A stretch of DNA of 19,186 bases, from contig DNND01000019.1 of the NCBI GenBank assembly GCA_003488005.1, positions 2,898 to 22,083 on the forward strand, written 5' to 3'. A program made the translations under genes and the position numbers. Every line of letters starts with the position of its first letter. Within the stretch, counting starts at the first letter, position 1. The DNA is from Blastocatellia bacterium. Lineage in GTDB: Bacteria; Acidobacteriota; Blastocatellia; Pyrinomonadales; Pyrinomonadaceae. Positions 15,064 through 19,186 of the stretch are shown here, in pieces. The notes beneath the pieces were generated by a model. It had not been told where the DNA came from. It searched no databases and worked only from the letters and a program-made list of their open reading frames with translations.

Positions 15064-15090
15064 CTGGAGATTTCTAAGGGCTGTCTGCTT

Positions 15091-15128
15091 AGCAAGAGCG
15101 GGATTCGTTGAGGAATGAGGCTCTTGCT
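15091..15128. other. inverted repeat in the opcA-redoxin gap
   Basis: AGCAAGAGC (15091-15099) and GCTCTTGCT (15120-15128) are exact reverse complements, with a shorter ATTC/GAAT pairing inside the loop. It lies between opcA and the chosen redoxin start on the minus strand. No T run follows, so it may be an operator, an mRNA-processing hairpin or a weak terminator. The rest of the 211-base gap shows nothing I can name. Confidence 0.4.
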
Positions 15129-15274
15129 GGCAGTTAACAGTCAAAACGCCGTGAACATATGCCCCAGTTGGCATCTCTGTCAAGGCATTCCTCAGAAGAG
15201 AAGTTTTGGTTTCTTGCAAAGATTCTGGTAAGCCCTCGCGCGGGAGAGAGCGCAGCAAGATTCGCAAGAACAGT

Positions 15275-16450
15275 TCAAGCGAGACGTTCAATCAGACTGG
15301 CAGCGACCTTGATCGCTTCCTGATAAATCTGATCGTTGCAAAGAATTTCCATCTCGCGGCTGAGCAGTTGTGCGGTGCTGCGATTGCGCACCGGCAACAC
15401 GCGGCCGCGGTCGACGTTTGTGCCGAGCTTCGCTTCAGTCAGCACGCGCTGCAAGTCCGCGCTGCGCTCCACTTTGAAAGCTGAGCCCAGCGCCTGCGAT
15501 CGCAATTCGACCCGCGCCAGTCGTCCGGGGTTTATCCCAACTTCTTTTACGTGAAGCAGTTCGACCGTAATTGTCCCGCCGCGCTGATGGCTAAACTCAA
15601 CCAGCGTTCCTTCACCGTCGCGAGTCGCGGGTTTATCAGACATGGTCCATTGCAGCCTACTTGCCAGCCAACCGGCCATCAGTAACGCCTGCGGCGCGAT
15701 CGCCGTCTCGTCCGTTTGCGGCGCCACAAAACTAATACAAACGTTATCGATTTCTTCGAGTGCCGCCCGATATTCCGCCACATCGTAAAAGTCTGCCAGT
15801 AGACCGCGCCACGAGGTGAGCCTGGCCCAGTTAAGATCGCTGATGCCAACCGCAGTCTCATCGTGCTGCTTGAAAATTTTGTTTACTGCCAACAGCTCGG
15901 CAACGGGCTTTGCAAACTCGACCGAGTCCACGATCAAGCGATCGGACGCGTGCAGCAAGTTCTTGAAAACTTTTTGTTCGCTATCAACCACGCTGCGCCA
16001 CCAAAGAAATATCGGCAGGTCGGAAACCAGCAGCGGCAAGGCGGCGCTCGGAAGTTCTGAGACAAAGCTGCCCTGCGCTTTGAGCGTGACCTCTTCGCAG
16101 CACAAACGTTTCTGCCCTCCGAGCTTTTCTTTTTGGCTGAGAGCCGACACGAACATTTCAATGTCGTTATCAGGTGCGTTGTTCTCGCCGAACATCGTGA
16201 GCACACGGCTGGGATGCACGGTAGTTAGTTCCTGCAGCAGTTCATGAACTTGCTCGAGCGACTTGTCGTCGCTGACGAACACCAAGAGGTTTGCGGCGCG
16301 CGCGCGCAGAACCGCCATCTCATCGTCTGGACGCTCGCCGCCGGCAGCGAGCTCAGACCGCGCGGCGCCGCTACTGACCTGCCAAAGCGCGTCGAGTTCC
16401 CGCTCGACGACTTCAACATCTAGAGTTTTTCCCAATGCGATTTGTTGCAT
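15275..16450 (-). CDS. opcA: glucose-6-phosphate dehydrogenase assembly protein OpcA
   Basis: A 391-residue cytosolic protein matching OpcA, which in cyanobacteria and actinobacteria promotes activity or assembly of glucose-6-phosphate dehydrogenase. Recognisable parts are the N-terminal RARAANLLVFV segment (~50-59), RVLTMFG (82-88), and the central LPLLVSDLPIFLWWRS (139-154) with SDRLIVDS shortly after; the C-terminal half holds VELLHVKEVG and a final helix. It lies directly downstream of zwf on the same strand, the usual pairing. The ATG at 16450 is preceded by an AACGAACGAAC-like stretch with no Shine-Dalgarno, and by a 7-base repeat array in the spacer from zwf. The length is in the family range, and no defect is seen. 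Confidence 0.93.
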   Translation of the reverse strand: MQQIALGKTLDVEVVERELDALWQVSSGAARSELAAGGERPDDEMAVLRARAANLLVFVSDDKSLEQVHELLQELTTVHPSRVLTMFGENNAPDNDIEMFVSALSQKEKLGGQKRLCCEEVTLKAQGSFVSELPSAALPLLVSDLPIFLWWRSVVDSEQKVFKNLLHASDRLIVDSVEFAKPVAELLAVNKIFKQHDETAVGISDLNWARLTSWRGLLADFYDVAEYRAALEEIDNVCISFVAPQTDETAIAPQALLMAGWLASRLQWTMSDKPATRDGEGTLVEFSHQRGGTITVELLHVKEVGINPGRLARVELRSQALGSAFKVERSADLQRVLTEAKLGTNVDRGRVLPVRNRSTAQLLSREMEILCNDQIYQEAIKVAASLIERLA

Positions 16451-16468
16451 GTTCGTTCGTTGTCTGTT

Positions 16469-16572
16469 GTCAGAAGTCAGAGGTCAGAGGTCAGAAGTCA
16501 GAAGTCGTTTTTTGGTTACTGCCTACTGCCTTCTCCCCTCTGCCGACTGCTACTGCCGTCTGCCGACTGCTT
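16469..16572. repeat. two abutting heptamer arrays between zwf and opcA
   Basis: On the plus strand, five perfect-phase units GTCAGAR run from 16469 to 16503. After a T run (16508-16513) come eight units of consensus WCTGCCN (16518-16572), two of them altered (TCTCCCC and a 6-base ACTGCT). The block ends one base before the zwf stop codon and fills most of the 123-base spacer in the zwf-opcA transcript. Purine and pyrimidine units can pair partly (CAGA with TCTG), giving an imperfect hairpin in the mRNA. There are no spacers and the units are far too short for CRISPR. The class resembles STRR heptamers of cyanobacteria. Confidence 0.85.
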
Positions 16573-16573
16573 T

Positions 16574-18112
16574 TCAAAGTCGCCGCCACTTTCTTCCATC
16601 GCGTTCTATCAACTCAAACGCTGCCTGCGGTCCCCACGAACCAGCTTCATAATTTGGAAAATCCGGTGCCGCTTTTCGCCACGCGTCGATGATCGGCGAA
16701 ACAATTTCCCAGCCGCGCTCAACCATGTCGCGGCGCGCGTAAAGCGTAGAATCGCCTAACATGCAATCGAGCAGCAAACGCTCGTAGGCTTCCGGCGGCT
16801 TTACTCCAAACGACGAGCCGTAGCGAAAATCCATATTGACCGAACGAATGCGCATGGCCTGGCCCGGCAGCTTAGCGCCAAACCGCAACGTGATGCCTTC
16901 GTTTGGTTGAATGCGAATGACCAGCACGTTCGGCTGCAGCGGCGCATCGGCGTCGGTGAACAAACGGTGCGGCACATCCTTAAACTGGATCGAAATCTCG
17001 GTGATGTGTTTCTGCAGACGCTTGCCTGACCGCAAATAAAAAGGAACGCCGGCCCAGCGCCAATTGTCAAAATGGAGTTTCAGCGCGGCAAAAGTTTCAG
17101 TCGAAGAATTCGGATCGACGCCCGGTTCCTGGCGATAGCCCGGCACTGTGTCGCCCAGGACCGTGCCTGGTCCATACTGGCCGCGCACCGTGAATTTTTC
17201 TATTTGCTCCGCGGGCATCGGACGCACGGACTGCATCGCCTTGATCTTTTCATCGCGCACACCGTTCGCTGATAGCGAGGCCGGCGGCTCCATGGCAATT
17301 AACGACGTCACCTGGAACACGTGGTTCTGAATCATGTCGCGCAGGGCCCCGGCCTTTTCATAATAGGCGCCGCGGCCTTCAACGCCGATAGCTTCGGCGT
17401 TCGTAATCTGAATGTGATCGATGTACTGGCGGTTCCAGAGCGGTTCGAAGATGCTGTTGGCAAAGCGAAAGACCAGCAGGTTTTGCACCGTCTCTTTTCC
17501 GAGATAATGATCGATGCGATAGATCTGCTTCTCTTCAAAAACTTCCGCCAGTTGTTGGTTAAGTGTCCGGGCGCTTTCGAGATCGTGGCCGAATGGTTTT
17601 TCGACGATGATGCGCGTCCAGCTTCCCTCTTTTGGCCGCGCCAATTCGGCCTGGCCAAGTTGGCCGGCGATTACGCCAAAGAAATCAGGCGCGGTTGCCA
17701 GATAAAACAAACGGTTGCCGCGCGTGTTGCATTCAGTATCGATCTCGTCAATCTTGCTCTTTAGCTTTCCATAAAGCGCAGCGTCGTCAAACTCCCCGGC
17801 GATATAGAAAAGCCGTTTGGCAAAACTCTGCCAGGTAGCTTCGTCAAAGTCTTCATCCGCCGCAAATTCTTTTATGGCCGCCTGCATCTGCGCGCGAAAG
17901 TCGTCATCGCTCATCAGGTGGCGCGCGGTACCCAGGATCGCAAACTCCGCCGGTATCAATCTCTGTTCAGTTAAGCGGAAGAGAGCTGGCAAAAGTTTGC
18001 GGCGCGTGAGATCGCCGGTGGCGCCAAAAATGACCACGACGCACGGCGGCGCCACGCGCTCAAGCCGCATGCCCGCGCGCAAAGGGTTTTCACTGGACGT
18101 AGTAGTATCCAT
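16574..18112 (-). CDS. zwf: glucose-6-phosphate 1-dehydrogenase
   Basis: A 512-residue enzyme that oxidises glucose 6-phosphate to 6-phosphogluconolactone with NADP+ (or NAD+), the first step of the oxidative pentose phosphate pathway. Counted from the GTG at 18118, the dinucleotide motif GATGDL is at 32-37, EKPFG at 173-177 and the substrate site RIDHYLGKE at 201-209; H266 in IQNHVFQ fits the catalytic histidine. Further conserved stretches are VPFYLRSGKRL and YERLLLDCMLGD. Family-typical length, no lesions. The ATG at 18112 is chosen; GTG at 18118 in the same frame is equally possible, and neither has a clear Shine-Dalgarno. It is followed by opcA and preceded by hicA after 38 bases. Confidence 0.97.
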   Translation of the reverse strand: MDTTTSSENPLRAGMRLERVAPPCVVVIFGATGDLTRRKLLPALFRLTEQRLIPAEFAILGTARHLMSDDDFRAQMQAAIKEFAADEDFDEATWQSFAKRLFYIAGEFDDAALYGKLKSKIDEIDTECNTRGNRLFYLATAPDFFGVIAGQLGQAELARPKEGSWTRIIVEKPFGHDLESARTLNQQLAEVFEEKQIYRIDHYLGKETVQNLLVFRFANSIFEPLWNRQYIDHIQITNAEAIGVEGRGAYYEKAGALRDMIQNHVFQVTSLIAMEPPASLSANGVRDEKIKAMQSVRPMPAEQIEKFTVRGQYGPGTVLGDTVPGYRQEPGVDPNSSTETFAALKLHFDNWRWAGVPFYLRSGKRLQKHITEISIQFKDVPHRLFTDADAPLQPNVLVIRIQPNEGITLRFGAKLPGQAMRIRSVNMDFRYGSSFGVKPPEAYERLLLDCMLGDSTLYARRDMVERGWEIVSPIIDAWRKAAPDFPNYEAGSWGPQAAFELIERDGRKWRRL

Positions 18113-18150
18113 CAACACACAACCGGCGCCGAAATTATTAAGTCACGTGG

Positions 18151-18369
18151 CTAAAGATACCGGAGAAACTCTTCAACAGTCATCCCAGCTTGGTCAATTA
18201 TTGAACGCAGAGTTCCGGGTTTGATGTCCGTGGCGTGATAGGGAAGTGTTACTCGAAGAGCGCCTTTGACGTAGGTGCGATGACCGCCCTTCGATTTGCG
18301 TTTGGCGAAACCAGCGCGTTCCAAACCACGCACCACCTGGCGAGGCTTTAGTTGTGGCAACTTAGTCAT
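18151..18369 (-). CDS. hicA: HicA-family toxin (mRNA interferase)
   Basis: A 72-residue protein matching HicA, a small dsRBD-like ribonuclease that cleaves mRNA when free of HicB. The family pattern is visible: LKPRQVVRGLERAGF, then SKGGHRTYV with the catalytic-type H30, then LPYHATDIKPGTLRSIIDQAGMTVEEFL. The start codon overlaps the hicB stop (ATGA), so the pair is translationally coupled, antitoxin first. Length is typical and the catalytic histidine is intact, so it should be active. The gene ends 38 bases before the zwf start, so read-through into zwf is possible. Confidence 0.92.
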   Translation of the reverse strand: MTKLPQLKPRQVVRGLERAGFAKRKSKGGHRTYVKGALRVTLPYHATDIKPGTLRSIIDQAGMTVEEFLRYL

Positions 18370-18653
18370 GCAACCTTGACGCTCACTGGCGTGATGAACG
18401 TCAGGTCATCAGGTATAGGGAGACCGTCTTCAATCATGCTCTCCAAATGACAGGCAAGAGCATCCGCAGCCATTTCACGAGCTTCTTCAAGAGTATCGCC
18501 CTGAGTAACAAGTCCGGGTAGGGCAGGACAGGTAACTAAATATCCATCGGGATCATTAGGCGTGATAATTACATTGAAGGTGTATTTTCCGATCGTAACC
18601 GGAACTTCCGGCTTGCGTACGCGCCCGTTGCGATTCTTGCGCACTGACTTCAT
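18366..18653 (-). CDS. hicB: HicB-family antitoxin
   Basis: A 95-residue protein that should bind and neutralise HicA. The degraded RNase H-like HicB fold is clear: YTFNVIITPNDPDGYLVTCP (24-43), ALPGLVTQGDTLEEAREMAADAL (44-66), then an acidic stretch with PIPDD (79-83). No C-terminal DNA-binding domain is present, so self-repression would need another factor or the complex itself. The N-terminus is unusually basic (KSVRKNRNGRVRKP); the true start may lie a few codons in, and no Shine-Dalgarno precedes the ATG at 18653. It overlaps hicA by four bases. Confidence 0.9.
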   Translation of the reverse strand: MKSVRKNRNGRVRKPEVPVTIGKYTFNVIITPNDPDGYLVTCPALPGLVTQGDTLEEAREMAADALACHLESMIEDGLPIPDDLTFITPVSVKVA

Positions 18654-18729
18654 GTGCTAACTCTAACATACGGCAGGCTTGATGATAATGGAGGGCACCT
18701 GCCCCCTGAAGTTGCGTTTGCTTGGGCTC

Positions 18730-18939
18730 TCAAACGCGGACGGGATGATCTTTTGCGAAGGAGTACGCGGTATAGGCGGCGATGATGTGACAGATCCAAC
18801 CGAGCGTGCCGCCCGTGCCAATCCACATGCCTGGTGTAATGATCAGCCACAGAATCCCGGCCAGGATGCGGCCATTGTAAAGCTGGCCCACGCCGGGAAT
18901 AAAAAAACTAAGAATGCCTGCGGTAAATGGATCGCGCAT
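18730..18939 (-). CDS. small TM2-like membrane protein
   Basis: A 69-residue, very hydrophobic protein with two or three membrane segments: FTAGILSFFIPGVGQLYNG, then ILAGILWLIITPGMW, then LGWICHIIAAYTAYSFA. The opening PGVGQLYNG and Gly-rich turn GTGGTLG recall TM2-domain and related short membrane proteins of unknown function. A near-perfect Shine-Dalgarno GGAGGTG (18953-18947), seven bases from the ATG, makes this a real and well-translated gene. A candidate ECF-type promoter lies just upstream. The gap to hicB is 76 bases on the same strand. Confidence 0.8.
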   Translation of the reverse strand: MRDPFTAGILSFFIPGVGQLYNGRILAGILWLIITPGMWIGTGGTLGWICHIIAAYTAYSFAKDHPVRV

Positions 18940-18965
18940 CGTTGCTCACCTCCGTTGCGTGATTC

Positions 18966-18992
18966 ATACGACCGATTGATCGGTTTTGTTCC
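18966..18992 (-). promoter_or_regulatory. candidate ECF-sigma promoter with palindrome in its spacer
   Basis: On the minus strand GGAAC (18992-18988) is followed after 17 bases by CGTAT (18970-18966), which resembles the GGAAC/CGT promoter type of many ECF sigma factors. The spacer holds the palindrome ACCGAT-(2)-ATCGGT (18971-18984), which could be a repressor site. The predicted start would lie a few bases before the Shine-Dalgarno of the TM2-like gene. Match by eye only. Confidence 0.35.
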
Positions 18993-19156
18993 CGCGCTTT
19001 GACTTGGACGATCCTGCAAAATCGTAAAGCAAACTGTTAGTTTGGGGGGTCGCCGAGTGCATCACCCTAGTGGTCGTGGGTCAGTTTGGAATTTCAAGAA
19101 GATGATTCGCCGATTGTACCGAAAGCGCGGGCGGAGACGCGGAGCGATCTCATTAG

Positions 19157-19177
19157 CACCGCGGCTTTAGCCCGGTG
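19157..19177. repeat. short palindromic element at the right edge
   Basis: CACCGCGGCT and AGCCCGGTG pair around a single T with one C-C mismatch, a compact hairpin in the 247-base region after the TM2-like gene. I recall similar palindromes scattered between genes in related genomes, not checked here. The rest of 18993-19186 shows no gene I can support. Confidence 0.35.
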
Positions 19178-19186
19178 AGAGCAAAC

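Noticed and set aside
15064..15291. Longer redoxin start at 15291
   Set aside because: It overlaps the end of opcA, contains a 9-bp inverted repeat, lacks protein-like character, and would put 76 residues before the membrane helix.
16469..16572. CRISPR-like array
   Set aside because: Units are 7 bases with no spacers, and no cas gene is nearby.
16435..16759. Plus-strand reading frames over the heptamer block
   Set aside because: Three frames stay open only because of the repeat's period; they run into the zwf gene on the other strand and show no ribosome site or known domain.
18993..19186. tRNA or small gene at the right edge
   Set aside because: No cloverleaf or T-loop motif, and no frame with a ribosome site or recognisable product.

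Overview
The window looks like chromosomal DNA of a Blastocatellia-type acidobacterium (Acidobacteriota). This is inferred from protein style: long secreted FG-GAP, Ycf48-like and lamin-tail proteins, a Cys-rich secreted protein ending in an acidobacterial Ca-loop domain, a zwf-opcA pair, and heptameric repeats in gene spacers. No rRNA, tRNA, CRISPR array, transposase or integrase gene was seen.

Layout. (i) 1-780: a small secreted protein gene on the minus strand, flanked by integron attC-like sequence. Its last codons lie inside one half of an imperfect palindrome with GTATAAC/GTTATAC end boxes, so it reads as a gene cassette of an integron or an integrase-less attC cluster continuing past the left edge. 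(ii) 838-3530: a CDF-family cation efflux pump (minus) diverges from a secreted His-rich TPR protein (plus). (iii) 3739-9764: two large secreted plus-strand proteins, a 14-repeat FG-GAP/VCBS protein and a 1030-residue lamin-tail protein, closed by a strong intrinsic terminator. (iv) 9949-12606: an RNase HI-like protein and a secreted 14-repeat Ycf48-like beta-propeller protein. (v) 12593-12706: a heptamer-repeat inverted structure between convergent genes. (vi) 12707-15063: a minus-strand operon of a membrane-anchored thioredoxin-like protein, a secreted unknown protein and a Cys-rich secreted protein with a conotoxin-like cysteine framework; the last two overlap by 4 bases. (vii) 15275-18112: opcA and zwf (oxidative pentose phosphate pathway), with a second heptamer array between them. 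(viii) 18151-18939: a hicBA toxin-antitoxin pair and a small membrane protein behind a possible ECF-sigma promoter.

Functional reading. Most of the window serves the cell envelope or exterior. The thioredoxin-like protein may handle disulfides in the 20-cysteine protein two genes downstream. The efflux pump and the divergent secreted TPR protein both carry His-rich N-termini, which hints at shared metal handling. Zwf and OpcA supply NADPH. The attC-flanked cassette, the redoxin/Cys-rich operon and the heptamer arrays are the least explained parts.
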